A stretch of DNA of 64,000 nucleotides, taken from NCBI GenBank assembly GCA_017555455.1, contig JAFZGJ010000195.1:23284-87283 (forward strand), given 5' to 3'. Source of the DNA: Lachnospiraceae bacterium. Lineage in GTDB: Bacteria > Bacillota > Clostridia > Lachnospirales > Lachnospiraceae. The notes below the pieces were generated by a model that worked only from the letters and a program-made list of their open reading frames with translations, searched no databases and was not told the DNA's origin. Within the stretch, counting starts at the first letter, position 1. Each line of letters begins with the position of its first letter. Below are positions 1 to 12,300 of the stretch, in pieces. The position numbers were made by a program, and so were the translations under genes.

Positions 1-531
1 AGCGTTTTCATAACGAGAATCGCAGCAGCACTGAGCTAACTGAGTGCCTAAGTTTGTAATGCCTGCATTAATAGCATTTGTATTTTGCATATTTGCAATA
101 GTGTCTGCATTAATTGTTTGGATGATGTCTGCAGTATTCTGATTCATGCCTGCATTAATACCAGCAAAACCCTGGCTCATACCAGCATTTATTCCTGCGA
201 AGCCTTGGCATAAAGTGCTCTGAATACCATTAAAACCATTTAACATATTGGTGTTCATAGCATAAAATCCATCACATAATCCCTGCTGAACACCTCTTAC
301 GCCATTTTCTAAACCATTCATATCAAAGCCATAGGCAATTTCTTCGCGTGCAGTGCCTCCGCCATTTCCACCGAAGCCATTTCCATTACCCCAGCCACCT
401 GCAAATAAAAATAATAAAATAATCCACCAAGCGTCATCGCCCCAGCCACCATTATTACCATTTCCATAGCCTCCATTGGTAACTGCTGCGATATCTGCTA
501 AACTATAACAATTAGAACCTGAATTAAACAT
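1..531 (-). CDS. Virion-associated Gly/Asn-rich protein (partial, runs off window)
   Basis: Open for 177 codons from an ATG at 531 with AGGAGG just upstream, and still open at the window edge. The N-terminus reads MFNSGSNCYSLADIAAVTNG. A Gly/Asn-rich stretch with a hydrophobic patch (WWIILLFLFAGGW, about residues 41-53) follows, then repeated Gly-(Ile/Phe)-Asn-Ala-Gly-Met units and a Cys triplet (CCC) near residue 170. I recall this architecture (Ser-Leu-Ala-Asp-Ile-Ala-Ala-Val start, Trp/Gly patch, CCC) from small abundant virion proteins of Bacillota gut phages; no enzymatic role is suggested. It is the last of three small genes behind the holin. No internal TAG is present, unlike its two upstream neighbours. 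The C-terminus is missing. Confidence 0.7.
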   Translation of the reverse strand, partial: MFNSGSNCYSLADIAAVTNGGYGNGNNGGWGDDAWWIILLFLFAGGWGNGNGFGGNGGGTAREEIAYGFDMNGLENGVRGVQQGLCDGFYAMNTNMLNGFNGIQSTLCQGFAGINAGMSQGFAGINAGMNQNTADIIQTINADTIANMQNTNAINAGITNLGTQLAQCCCDSRYENA

Positions 532-546
532 AACTTTCCTCCTAAA

Positions 547-792
547 TCAAAAACCAAAATTTTGTTTAAAGGTATTAAATTCTTTATCAAAATCTAACCC
601 TTTTTCTTTAAACATATTTCTTGCCACTGCTTCAATCTCAGAAGCATTATTAGATTTAGCGAGATTTAAAAGATTAGCAAATAAAGGATTGCTCCCCATA
701 TTTTCTTCTACTATATTATAAACAAACTATTTCGGGTTCTATGATTTTTTAACCATAGATATTAATTGCATCGGATTTACATTAGTAGTCAT
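547..792 (-). CDS. Small virion-associated protein, 81 aa, two TAG codons
   Basis: ATG at 792 preceded by AAAAGGAGAG; stop TGA. Two in-frame TAGs fall in a Ser-TAG-Asn-Pro-Lys-TAG-Phe stretch (residues 17-24). In the family this resembles from memory, the corresponding segment is rich in Gln (GQNPQQ-like), which fits TAG read as Gln. The C-terminal half (EAVARNMFKEKGLDFDKEF) is a predicted helix pair. The gene sits between two other small virion-type genes with 16-17 nt gaps, so all three are probably co-translated. Function is unknown; capsid-associated or minor virion protein is my inference. Confidence 0.7.
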
Positions 793-808
793 ATAAGATT
801 CTCTCCTT

Positions 809-1264
809 TTAAAATTTCATATTAAGGGGCGGAACTGTTTGTTTAGGTTCTTCTTTTATCTAAACTTCAGTTGCCTTTTTTAAATTTTCTATTTCCGATA
901 TTAGCACATTTATTGCCTAATCAAACTCTTCTTTAAACACTAAGTTATTCGGTAATTCTAATTGCGGAGTTCCTTGAATTGGTGCCTCCGCAGGCACTTC
1001 GACTAATGCATATACATTAATTGTAGACGTGCCATCAATGTTAATCTACTTTGTATAAATTCTTTTATTAGCTGCATCTGGAAAATAAAAAACTGACCCG
1101 TCAAAATCTATCATACTTGCTTTTGCTTCATCGAATGACGCAACCGGTCGCCCTTTTAATCCACTAAACTAATATTGTGGCTATTGTTCCATATAAGTTG
1201 GCCGTACTTGATATGGATTAATATACTAAGATTGTTGATAATAATTTGGATAGTTAACTCCCAT
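809..1264 (-). CDS. Virion-associated protein, 151 aa, TAG-recoded
   Basis: ATG at 1264 behind ATGGAGGAAA; stop TAA. The N-terminus is Tyr/Gln/Pro-rich, followed by GLKGRPVASFDEAKASMIDF and a FDGSVFYFPD segment, then YTK-TAG-INIDG. Six in-frame TAGs occur, three of them in the first 32 codons. The GRPV...DG...YTKQIN pattern is one I associate with Gram-positive phage virion proteins where the residue before Ile is Gln, supporting TAG=Gln. Under the standard code this gene is invisible. The exact role is unknown; it is placed between the holin and two other virion-type genes. Confidence 0.72.
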
Positions 1265-1302
1265 ATTTTTTCCTCCATAAAAAATTTTTTAAGGCTTTCA
1301 AC

Positions 1303-1331
1303 ATTATATAATTTTTCTTTCAAATAATTTA
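1303..1331 (-). promoter_or_regulatory. Weak candidate promoter for the three small virion genes
   Basis: On the minus strand a TATAAT (1303-1308) lies 17 nt from a poor -35 (TAAATT). It sits between the strong terminator at 1388-1422 and the gene starting at 1264. The surrounding DNA is extremely AT-rich and has two near-copies of AAATTTGGGAAAA, so a chance match is quite possible. Confidence 0.3.
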
Positions 1332-1387
1332 TCTATTTTTACCAAAAATTTTGGGAAAAATTTGGGAAAATTTTTAAGCATAAAAAA

Positions 1388-1422
1388 AATAACCCTCGAC
1401 CGCATTTAGTCGAGGGTTATTT
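1388..1422 (-). terminator. Strong intrinsic terminator after holin
   Basis: Stem AACCCTCGAC / GTCGAGGGTT with a short loop. On the minus strand it is followed by ATTTTTTTTA. It lies directly behind the holin stop codon and should end most read-through from the tail operon. Confidence 0.85.
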
Positions 1423-1812
1423 TTATTTGCTATTTTTTACCATAGCCTCAATTTGTTGAGTTAAATAAATTTGTAGGTCACCATTTGTTTCAATAATATA
1501 TTGTTTTATTTCTTCGCTTAATACAAGCATAACTGCATCATAAGTCTATTGAAATGCGTTTTTTTGCGCCTCTGTATCAAATCTGCCCTGTTTCTTTAAA
1601 CTATCAACATAGGTTTGATTTGTTGCTATAACACAAACTTTAATTGTATTATAAATCATATCTAAATATTTTTTTTCTTTTTCTGATTTAGTATTTTGTT
1701 TAATTTCTTCTGTTTTTACTCTTAACCAATCAACAATAAAAGTACCTAAAATCAAAAGACTTGGAAAAATACATAATTCAAAAAATTCTTTTAAAAATAT
1801 TGTAAAATCCAT
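1423..1812 (-). CDS. Holin, LL-H-like (129 aa)
   Basis: Start ATG at 1812 with AAAGGAG upstream; stop TAA. One N-terminal membrane segment (about residues 10-28, CIFPSLLILGTFIVDWL) is followed by a long charged helix with WLRVKTEEIKQ and a C-terminal amphipathic helix. This layout matches phage holins of the LL-H family, which permeabilise the membrane at lysis. One in-frame TAG (codon 89) would remove the last 41 residues if it acted as a stop. The position after the tail-fibre genes is usual for lysis genes. No endolysin is seen next to it; it may lie left of the window. Confidence 0.75.
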
Positions 1813-1834
1813 ATTTAATATAACTCCTTTTAGA

Positions 1835-1870
1835 TAAAAAAAATAGAGGCAGATATATTATCCACCTCTT
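1835..1870 (-). terminator. Terminator after tail-fibre gene
   Basis: Stem AGAGG...CCTCT extended through G-U pairs and GAT/ATC. On the minus strand it is followed by ATTTTTTTTAT. It lies between the 654-residue fibre gene and the holin gene. Confidence 0.6.
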
Positions 1871-1887
1871 TATTTAAAAAATATATA

Positions 1888-3852
1888 TTAAGTCCATACG
1901 GATGAAACAGGCGTCCAAATGCCAGAACCATTTTTAATTTTAATTACGCCATTGCCTTCTGCTGTATCAATCCATATTTTCGTATTTGCAGTAACAGCCG
2001 CTGGTGCCGCACCATTTGTGCCTGCATTAGCAATAACAATCATTGCATCTGTTGCAGTTTTGTTATTAGTAACAGTTGTATTTAAGGTTGAAACAGTAGA
2101 AGAAATTCCATTTATTACAGTTTTAACTAAACCATTAGCTGCAGTTATATCCGCCTTTGTTAATAACTATTGGCCGCCATAAATTAATCTAGCATTCACG
2201 CCAGTTACTGTAGTACCAGTTTCTCCATCTCCAGCACCTTCTAGCATGGTAGTGAATGTCTATGTTCCGAAAGTATATCCATCTGTTATGGTTGTTAATT
2301 TAGTTGTACCATTTAGAGCCACATTTCCAGAAACAGTTAAAGAACTACCTGAAATACTCCCTAAAACTGCTGCACCAGTTGTGTCAATATAACTACCAGA
2401 ACTAAAATATAATGGTTTAGACATAATCATTTTATCTGATATGCCTTCTTCGTTTAAAGTACAATCAAAATAATTAGTAGCAATTTCATTAGATAAAATA
2501 GTTTTTCCATTTACGGTTAAAATAGTATTTAAGTTAGTATCTGTTGTTACTTCCAAACTATCTAAAGTTGTTTTTCCTGTAATATTCATAGCTGAGGAAG
2601 TGATACTGTTTAATCTAGCAATACCATTATTATCTATATAATAATTATGAGCTGAATCAAAAGCTAAACTATTTTTTAATGTCACCCAACGCATATTATC
2701 AGCGTCTATTTCAGACATAAAAGCATTTGTAATATTAATATCATCCGCGGATATAGCGCCAGTGGAAACTGCTAAATTACCAGAAGAAATAGTTAATCCA
2801 CTAGTAATAGTGCCGCCCGGCAAATTAATACTATCTGGTTTTAAATAATAATTAATTCCAAAATAAAATTCTGCCGCCGTATTTAATTTTAATTGTGCTG
2901 CCGCGCCACCCTCAATTGCCATAGATGTAGAAAAAATTGTTCCATTAGTAATGGTTCCATCTACTTCTAAATTTAAAGTTTTCAATAGCGTATTGGCGGT
3001 TATATTAGTAGCAGTCGCATCCATGGAGATTAAACTGTCTGTAATATTTAAACTACCTATAATTAAAGAGTCTCCATTTAATTTAATTTTATCAGAAGTC
3101 TCTGTAGATGCTTTTTGAATAGTATCAACAGTTAAAATTTTCCCCGTTGCTAAAGTTAAATTACCAGAAGAAAGAATTAAATCTTCTTCAATAACTTGAG
3201 CGCTAGTAGGAGAAGTTAATAAAAATCCGTCGCCAGTAGCAATTTTAACCGCAGAGCTTGATGTTGATGGGTAATAATATAAATCAGAACTAGTTACATC
3301 CCCATTTGAATTAGTTGTTGTTAAACAATAAATTTTTTCAGTTTCTCCATAACCAGAAGCAGGCAAAGAAGAAACTGAGGAAAAAATTGTATTTAATGCC
3401 TCAGAAACCCCAATCCCATTAATAGGATTTGAGTCAGTTGGAATATAAGTACTTTCAACTGTAATATTATTACCAGTTTGAATTGTTAAAGGAGCCTGCG
3501 ATAAACCATATTTAAATTTTAAAGTTCCATCTTCATAATAATAAAAACGACCTGGAACCATATCTTCATCTACTATACCTTTTGTTGTCCCGTCAATTAC
3601 TTCTAAAGCCGAAGTCATATAGTTGTATACTGCTCTACTTGTAACCGGCAATAAGCTATCTCCAGCTACACTGTCTATTACATCAATTTTAGAATAGATA
3701 AGATTTTTTCCGGCATATAAATACAACTTATTATTTTCATCAACTGCAAATAAGGTTGTGTTAGCTTTTTCAGTATCCGGTAAATTCGTATATTTTTCAT
3801 ATGTTCCTGATTTAAAATTAATTAAACCAGTCATACCATCGGTCAATGCCAC
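1888..3852 (-). CDS. Tail fibre protein, repetitive (654 aa)
   Basis: ATG at 3852 (MALTDGMTGLINFKSG) with GGAAAGGTGG upstream; stop TAA. Two in-frame TAGs lie near codons 531 and 562, so the standard code would cut off the last 124 residues. The N-terminal ~100 residues resemble other fibre proteins here (NKLYLYAGKNLIYSK; compare KQIYKGENLYSK in the next gene upstream). The body is a long series of degenerate Thr/Ser/Asn-rich units of the type LTISSGNLAVSTGAI and LNITDSLISMDA, typical of beta-helical phage fibres. The C-terminus (VIKIKNGSGIWTPVSS) looks like a fibre tip. Probable host-surface binding or shaft role. Confidence 0.72.
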
Positions 3853-3883
3853 TTGTATTTATACCACCTTTCCAATTTGATAT

Positions 3884-3914
3884 AAAAAAAAAGGAGAGCA
3901 TTAACGCCCTCCTC
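3884..3914 (-). terminator. Intrinsic terminator between fibre genes
   Basis: GGAGGGC-GTTAAT-GCTCTCC followed by nine Ts on the minus strand, immediately after the 366-residue fibre gene. No promoter is visible before the next gene, so termination is probably partial. Confidence 0.8.
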
Positions 3915-3923
3915 GTATAAAAA

Positions 3924-5024
3924 TTAAACTTCAATATTTGTCCATGTTAAAGCGGTTTTCCAAGCGCTATCTACACTAGAAATAGACTGAGTCAAAGTCT
4001 ATACTTTACTGTCGATAGATGTCTTATTGTAATAATTAGCTGATAAATCAGTTGTTTTAGCGTAGATGTTTGGAAGGTCTGCAATAGCTGCTTGGTTAGC
4101 TTTTGCGATTGCGTCAACATCGCCAATAGCTTTTGTTAAATTAGTACTTAAGTTTGTAATAGCTGTTTCAGCGTCACTAACGCGTTTTGTTAAAGCTTCA
4201 ACTGTAGAAGCTAATGCTAATTTAGAGAAATCTGCTTTTAAAACACCATTATCATTTTTAATTGTAGTTTCATCTACCACTACAGCAGCTTTTACTTCAT
4301 TTGTTTCATTGTCAATAGTAATTTTAACTGCACCAGTTTTATCTTCGCTAGCAGTATAAATATCTACTAAAGCGCCAACCGGGATTTTAATTGTAGTATC
4401 ATCTACAAGTGTTAAAATAATTTCTTGGGTTGCAGTATCATAAGTACCAGATTTAACCACTAAATCTTTACCTAAATTAACTTCTAACGCTTCTCCACCA
4501 ATTACTGGGAAAGTAAATTTACGAGTTTCAGTATCATAGGATGGAGCCTAAGCTAAGCCATTTAAACTGATTTTCACTATAGTTGGTTCATCAGTACCCT
4601 TTTGAACTTTAAACTGCCCAATAGCGCTATCGTCTTCAATAATAGAAGATACGAAAGCGTTTGAAGAACCACCTGTTAAAGCGGCAATTTCAGCGGCTAC
4701 AAAATCATAAACTGCTTTACCAGAAACTGCATTTGCTCCAGCTTCTTCAACTTTTGTATCAATAGTTACAGAAGCATCTAATGCTTCAATAAAAGAAGTT
4801 CCATTCCAAGTATATAATTTTTTAGTACTTGTTTCAACATATAATACACCAGTTACACCACCAGTAGCAGGTAATGCTGGATAAACCTCAAAAGCTTTTG
4901 AATATAAATTTTCACCTTTATAAATTTGTTTAGTGTCATTTAAAAAGTATAAAGTATTTTCATCTTTCTGCGCTAAAGCCTGGAAATTCGCAGAAGAACC
5001 TGTCATAAATTTGACTAAAGCCAT
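3924..5024 (-). CDS. Tail fibre protein (366 aa)
   Basis: ATG at 5024 (MALVKFMTGSSANFQALAQK) behind AAAGGAGGC; stop TAA. Three modules are visible: an N-terminal fibre-attachment-like domain (ENTLYFLNDTKQIYKGENLY), a beta-rich middle (GVLYVETSTKKLYTWNGTSF) and a C-terminal helical part with KRVSDAETAITNLSTNLTKA, likely a trimeric coiled coil. In-frame TAGs follow NGLA (codon 159) and SKV (codon 342). The start and the KQIYKGE motif are shared with the 654-residue fibre gene downstream, so the two are probably paralogous at their N-termini. Inferred to be a tail-tip fibre. Confidence 0.72.
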
Positions 5025-5040
5025 TTAAAAAAAGCCTCCT

Positions 5041-5424
5041 TTAAAATGTTCCCCACATATAGTCGGTATCTGTAGCAGAAGCAGTCTAATTATCTAAACT
5101 ACCCCAGCCCAATGTATCCACAACTTCTTCAATTTCTTGCCAATAATCGCCTTCATTATTATTAGCAAGAACTTCGTTGAAGTCTAATGGCTTAGGATTT
5201 GGAAGTCCTTTATCATTAACCCAAGTTAAAACATTATTTGCAATAACAGGAACAAAAGTTCCTCCATCCGTTCCTTCTACTACACCTAAATTTTGGACCC
5301 TATTATCAGTATAGACGAAAACTAATTCGCCTTTTTCATTAATTGCGGCGCTTTTAATTCCTACTCCCGCTGGCCCTGATCCGCCATTTCCCGAGCCGCC
5401 ACTACATCCATAGAAGCTACTCAT
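5041..5424 (-). CDS. Short fibre or collar protein with Gly-rich N-terminus (127 aa)
   Basis: ATG at 5424 (MSSFYGCSGGSGNGGSGPAG) with AAGGAGTG upstream; an in-frame ATG at 5403-5445 further upstream has no ribosome site. The Gly-rich start leads into GVGIKSAAINEKGELVFVYT, a motif seen in many phage fibre proteins, then an acidic C-terminus. One TAG (codon 113) lies 15 codons before the TAA stop. It shares an operon with the fibre genes on both sides. Function inferred from position. Confidence 0.6.
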
Positions 5425-5438
5425 ATTTTCACTCCTTA

Positions 5439-5726
5439 TCACCAAACATAATCAATTAAAGCAGTTGTATCTACTTCAAAATAAAGAGATTTAATGGCAA
5501 CAGTATAATCTAACTCATAAATACCTGTTTTGCCAATGCGAATTCTTTGACCATTTAAATACATAATTGTATTCGGTTCAGTCTAAATTCCTAATTTTAA
5601 TAATCCCTTATAATCAATAATGTTATCTTTTTTTCGAATTAGAGGAATAACATCTTCTTTTGCAGTAAATGTTTGGTCAATTTGACCGACATGTCCATTT
5701 GGATAACCTGAATATACAGAACCCAT
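5439..5726 (-). CDS. Small tail/fibre-associated protein (95 aa)
   Basis: ATG at 5726 (MGSVYSGYPNGHVGQIDQTF) preceded by AAGGAGGATTAATTA, which overlaps the stop of the previous gene; stop TGA, with the next gene's start 15 nt further on. One TAG at codon 49. Beta-strand-rich with no motif I recognise. It lies between the DUF4376-like gene and the Gly-rich protein, so a baseplate or fibre-assembly role is possible. Confidence 0.6.
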
Positions 5727-5729
5727 TAA

Positions 5730-6308
5730 TTAATCCTCCTTATTATATATTATATTAAAATTCAATAATTCTTCTTTATCTTTTAAAGATAAAATCTACA
5801 ACTCCATTTGCTATTGTTGAATTATGAACTAAAAAATATATTTTTGAATTTCTATAAATAATGTTTTTAAAGTTTCTAAAGAATAATATTCTCTTTGATG
5901 ACCCACCGCATTCCACATTGGAGTATACGGAATGCCTAATTCTTGCGCGCTTTCCGCTGCTTTAATCACTGAAGCTAAATGCCCCTAAGCATTAGAAGAA
6001 ACATTATAATATTGTCCTTCAAAAAGAATCGGGTTATCATCCAAAAACTCTTCTAATAGATTTTTAGTTTGCAATATTATATATTTTTTAATTTCGTCCA
6101 AATTTGTTTCTTGAGTTAAGCTTTTTTCATAATTAGGGACGTATATAGGTAAATTTGTTAATTTTACTTCAATAATATCGTCCAATGCTCTATTTTTATT
6201 TCTAGAAATTTCAGCATAAGTCATATTAGAGGGATCTCCTCTGAAGGCTAAAGTATAGCCTTCAGAGGGTGTAATCACTACTGTATTTCCAATAATTTCT
6301 TGATTCAT
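5730..6308 (-). CDS. DUF4376-like tail-fibre-associated protein (192 aa)
   Basis: ATG at 6308 with AAAAAGAGGTTATT upstream; stop TAA. The C-terminal half (HLASVIKAAESAQELGIPYT, then PMWNAVGHQREYYSLETLKT) resembles the DUF4376 domain found in phage proteins near tail fibres. Four in-frame TAGs occur, three of them in the Gln-rich tail (about residues 162-174). Its start lies 19 nt after the giant adhesin stop, so the two are co-transcribed. A fibre assembly or attachment role is inferred. Confidence 0.62.
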
Positions 6309-6326
6309 AATAACCTCTTTTTATTT

Positions 6327-9300
6327 TTAATTTTGTGGAATAACTACATTCCATCCAAGTGCGCTCATTCCTTGGCGGAATTCACCATCTTTAGCCATTA
6401 TTTCATAATCTTTAACAGCTTTAGATAAAGTCAATTTACCCTCTTTTGCATTTTCATCAGGCAAATAATTATTTCCTTCAAAATCATAAACCCACGTTAA
6501 TATATTGGGTGCCAAATTATTCCAATCATTTTCAGTTAACCCACCAATAATAGTCATATTCTTTTTAATTCCTAAATTCTTATTTGTTCTACTTGGAAAA
6601 GTAATACTTGTCATTTTCTCACAACCATTAAAAGTAGTAGTTAAATCAGCTATTAAATTATGCATTGCTGCCCCAATTGGGGTAAAAGCAAAATTAACTA
6701 AATTACTACAGCCAAGCGTTGTAGAAGATAAATTTGTTGGATATTGATATAATGCATTATCCGCATAAGAAATATGGCTATCACCAAAATAATCAAAATG
6801 AGTTAATGATTTACAATTTGCGCACATGTTAACAAAAGTTGATAAAGCTTCAAATTTACAATTTATATTAGATTCTGTCATAGCACCAGAGTGTTCATCA
6901 GAACCCCAATATAAAGTTTCTCCACCTGGAATAGTAACTTCACCAGTCGAAGGATTAGTTGTCCCTCTAGCAAAAACTAATTTTAAATTAGTTAATTGTG
7001 AGCAAGTCTAAAACATTTCATTCATTGAAGATATCTTAACTGCCATGCGCGCCCAAGCAGCTAAATTATTATCATTTTGACCTAATAATAAATTTTGACA
7101 CCCATCAAATAAACCTACAACGCCCCCACTTGTAAAAAATTGTTCATTATAAGCACCTTTTGTTCTAGATAATACATCTTCAAAAGTCCCAAATAAACTA
7201 TTTAAACCATAAATATTTTTTAAAGCAGAACAACCTCTAAACATTAAGTCAATAGAAACAGCATTTTCTGATTTAACAATTTTCCAATTGCGTAAATCTA
7301 ATGATTCTAATCTTGCACAATTACCAAACATACCAGAAAATCTTGTGCCATATGCTGTATTCCAATTTTCATATCCTTTAAATGTTGCATTTGTCAATTT
7401 ATTACAACCAGCAAAAACCGAAGAAAAATCAGTCGGCCCAATTCGTGTTCCATCTGTTAACATCTATCTTTCTGGGATAACAGGAGATACATCTAATGCT
7501 ACCAAATTATTGCAACCAAAAAACATATTAGTTAAATTGTTAGTATAAATTTTTGGCAATATAATTTCAGTTAAGTTTGAGCATCCGCTAAATAATCCTT
7601 TAGTATTAACATATCTATTAGCTTTATTTTCAACAATATCAAAATTCCATTTGCTTAAATCTAATTTTCCAATTAAACCAGTATTATTAGTAAATAGACC
7701 CTCTATTGAAACAGCTCTTGTCATATCAGCATCAGCTAATCCTCCAATAGAAGTTAATTTTTTACAATTAGCTAATAATTGGGTTAATACTAAATCTTTT
7801 GTTGATTTAATTTCATCATATAATTCAATTTTTGAATCTATAAAAATTGAATTTAAAGATTCGCAATCCTAAAAAGCCATTGACATATCTTCTAATTTCG
7901 TAAAATTAATAATTAATGGAAATTTAATTTCTGCTAAAGATTTGCATCCTTTAAACCATCCAGTTGCATATTTTAAATTATTAAAATTAAACACATTAAT
8001 TTCATTAGAATCAATATCAATATCATCAAAAGTTAAGCTATAATCTATAGATATTAAAGATTCACAATTTGAATACATCTCGGAAACATCTTCAATATAT
8101 TTAAAAGCATTTTCTACAGGCTAGGCGTCTGTTAGTAAAATAATCGATTGCTCTTTTAATTTAACGCATCCGGCAAATAATCTTTTTAAAGATTTTAAAT
8201 AATCTTTTTTCTCAACATCAATACCTGAAATAAAAATATTCGCTAATTCAAGATTTAAGCAATTCTAAAACATGCCTTTAATATTATTAACAGTCGAAAA
8301 AATATTTTGCCATTGAATATCAACTTGCATTAAGCTATTACATTCTTCAAACATAGCTTCAGCATTTTCTACTTTAAATCCTTGAGAATTTGTTGGATTT
8401 AAAATTCCTTTTAAATAGCTAGTATCACTTAAAGATATACACCCTTTAAACATTCTAGAAATATCTTTAAAATTATCACTTAAGGTAGGAGAAAACCAAT
8501 TCGAAAAATCCCATTTATTGTATTTATAAATATTAGGTTTTTTGCCAATAATTTCATTTTCTATTTTATCCGCAAAATGAAAAAACTATAATTTTTTACA
8601 ATTTTCAAAAAATCCTGAAAATGCTTTTTCTCCAAAATTTTCTTTAATACCTTTAATATTCAGTGCATTCATGCCTACAATACCAATAATATTGTTTAAA
8701 CTATGGAAGTTCATAACTAAATCAGAGTAGCCTTTTAAATCTACTCCTCTAAAAGGATGAAAATAAATTTCTCCAATTAAAGTATTACTTTCCCCCGTGC
8801 GAATTGTTTCAAAGTATTCTTTAGGCCAATTATACGCTGTTTTAATAGCTGCAGAGTTATCTTCAATATAATATTCGCCTAAATTTGTATCTTTTTGTCT
8901 AATAGCTGTAAAATCAATATTTGATACACTTGGGCCAAAATAAATCATTTCTAAACCGCGATAATCATCTGTTATCATATTTGGCTTTGGAGGTTCTGGT
9001 AAAATTAATTCAAATCTATTGGGTATCCAAACGTTATTATTATTAGAAATAGGTCTAGTTAAATAATATTGATCTCCGTCTACGCCATTTGCATCATAGG
9101 TAATTTTTTTAGGTGAAATTGATATAGTGTTAAATTTTAATCTCTATAGTTTAGGCATTGTCCCTAAATATATTCTCCAAGGAAATTCAAATTTTCCCGC
9201 AGTTGGCAATGAATTAGAAGGTGACTAATCTGAAAGATAAGGGCCTCTAAATTCTAATTCTTTAATAGAATCATCACCAATAATGCCCTCCGCTTTTTCC

Positions 9301-12300
9301 GCAATATAATTAGAATCGCCTGTAAAAGTATAAACCCCATTTGCTACAGTTACCTCTGGATTGCCGCCCCAGCCAGGATAACCGGTATATACTGTTTGTC
9401 CATCATGAATCATGCTAGAAGATACTAAAGCAATCTTATTAAATTTAGTTTTAATTAGCTCTAACCTTTTTAATAAAGGCAATGAAACGGTAAATTCTTT
9501 AACCTATAAAATTTCTCCATTTGGTTGTAATTGTTCACTATCAATTGGATTTAAAGAATTTCTAATTGTTAAATCTTTAACTTTAGAAAATAATGAAAAA
9601 ACTCCATAATTATTAATAAATTTTTCATATAATTGTGTTGGCACTTCAATCCAATTATCTTTATTTAATACATCAGGATCTTTATATCTACCTTTAATAC
9701 TTAATGAAAAAGCCGAATTTGAACAGTTATCCAAGGTGATTGAACTATAGTTGCAATTATGCCCAAGATGAATCCTATTTTCATTTGGAGGTTCCTCGTA
9801 AGTAAATTGCAATGTTAAATTTTTTAAATCACTATGATCGATAATTTTTAATTCAGTGCCTGTTGCTTCTAATAAAGCAGTTTCTATAGCTCCACCAGTA
9901 GAGCTAAAATTAAAGATAATATTAGTTCCCATTGTATTTATATATTCAAGATAAGGAAAATTATCTCCGCCCAAAGAACCACCTAAGTTAGGACAATTAG
10001 ATAAATTAATACTTTTTGTTAAAGATACCTATGAAGGCATAGTTAATTCTGTTAAACCCTAGGAATTACCTAAATCTAATTCTAATAATTTACTACCGTC
10101 AGCAATTTTAACAGTAGAAAAACCTAATTTTGGACTACTAACTTCTTTAAATGATTTTACGTTACTTGGGGGATCAATATATACTTCTTGGTCAGTTGCA
10201 CCTGCTGCAACAGGAGTCGTAATAGTAATTACTTCATTAAAACCTGTTACACGTTTATATTCACCTACATTATTGCGATATAAAAATCTCATATAACAAG
10301 GTTCATAACATTCAATCTATAAAGTATAAGATTTTTCTGGAGATTCAGTTCTTAATTCAAATGTACCTGCGGTTTCACGTAAATCTTTTAAATACATATA
10401 AGTTAAATAATTAATTCTGCGCCCCAGCCATTTTGAAATTCTTTGCCAGTCATTTCCTAATGCTAAATGGTCATAAGTATAAGGTTTAACGTATTGCGTC
10501 TAACCACCAGTAATAATTTTAATATCTTCTCTTGACAAATATTTTGGAACAGAATCCGCATTATACATACGTTCACCCATAGTATCAATAATATCATTAT
10601 AATAATATTTCTTAAATGTTTCAAGAGAATAAATAGATTTAGATAAATCTGTAAAACGATTATTTATAGTAGAATCAAAATTAATTACTAATTGTTGCCA
10701 TAATGCGGAATTTGAAGTATTAAATGGAGCATTTGGAATTCTCTGATTTTCCATATTAATGTAGAAATTATCATTCATTTCAATAGAAGGACCAAAAGAT
10801 AAAATACCAGAGTTATTTACGCCTAAACTTGAGTCTAAGTCATAAAAGTGGGTATACCAAATAATTTGAGAAATATCAATTTCATGATACCATCCAGTAA
10901 TTCTGTCATCTGTAGTGCCACCAAAATTGGCTTCTTCAATTAATTCTCCTAAAATAGAATAATTCTCATTTGTTGAATATACGTTGTATTTAATTCCATC
11001 TTCTGTTTCAATTGGATTATTTATATCCATTAAACCATATTGATAAGCACCATTATCTAAATAATATTCTTCATCCTCATCCCATTGAGAAATAAATTTC
11101 CAAACTTTATGATAGATATTTCCATTTTTATCTTCAAATAATTGATAAGGTACTTCACCATTTTTATTATAACCCCAAGTATCAATCATTAAGTTTTTAC
11201 CAAAATTATCAATCATACCAGTTGTCATTAATGTTAAATAATAATTAATTAAAGTATCTTGATCAAAATGTTCTTTAAACCCATTCGTAAAATGACTAGC
11301 TTTATCAATACCAATATAGTCCACCCATTCTACTAAAGCAATAATTTTGTCATATTCTTTCCAATATAATTTATTAGGTTTATCTTGACTAGTTAAGAAT
11401 ATATCTGCATCAGGATAACGTAATTCAAAATCAGATTCATAATAATCGTATTTTGCATCAATATTTTCCGGATTTTTCAATATAATATATTTAAACTCAT
11501 TATTTGCATTAGCATAACTTAATTTAATCGCATTTTTTGGAAGCAATTCTTCCGTTGCAATACCATATTCCCCATATAATTCCCACTAATCTTTTAATTC
11601 ATAAACGACAGAATCAAAAGGAACATCAAAACTCCAACCTGAAACGTTATAATTTTCATAGCTTAATACAACAGTTGTATTAGTATCTGGGTCAATATAA
11701 AGAGTATTATTAATTTCATCATATTGATAAATTTTAATATAAGTTCCATTTGGGTCAAGCACACCAGTAGAAGTATATTTATCTTCTAACGCAGCAACAC
11801 CTTTAATATTATTTAAGTTTTCATTATAAACACCGGTAAATACTTTATCTTTATTATCAATATTATATACAAATGAAATTTGTCTAGTACCTTGAACGAT
11901 TTCTCCATTAGCTAAAGCTTTAGTAATATTTAAATAATTGCCCTGTTCTAGATTAGCCGAATAGGAACCAGAATTATCTTTAATAAATCCAACATTCCAT
12001 CTAGTCCATCCATATTCTTCAGCATTAATTTTTTTAATAAATCTTAAGGCTCTAAAACCACCGCCGCTGTAAGCTGAGTTCGCCGCAATTTCAAAACTTG
12101 TTACATTCTAAAAATCATCATCTTCTCTTGTTAAACCAAAAGAATCAGTAGAACCTTTATCTAAATTAAAATTATAAATACCCCAATATAAAGGATTTTC
12201 ATATTCTCTTTCATCGGGAGTTCTATTTTCATCCGTCGCAGATTCATCTGTTTCTAAACAAATATATAATGCAATTGGGTGTCCATCGATACAAGTTCTT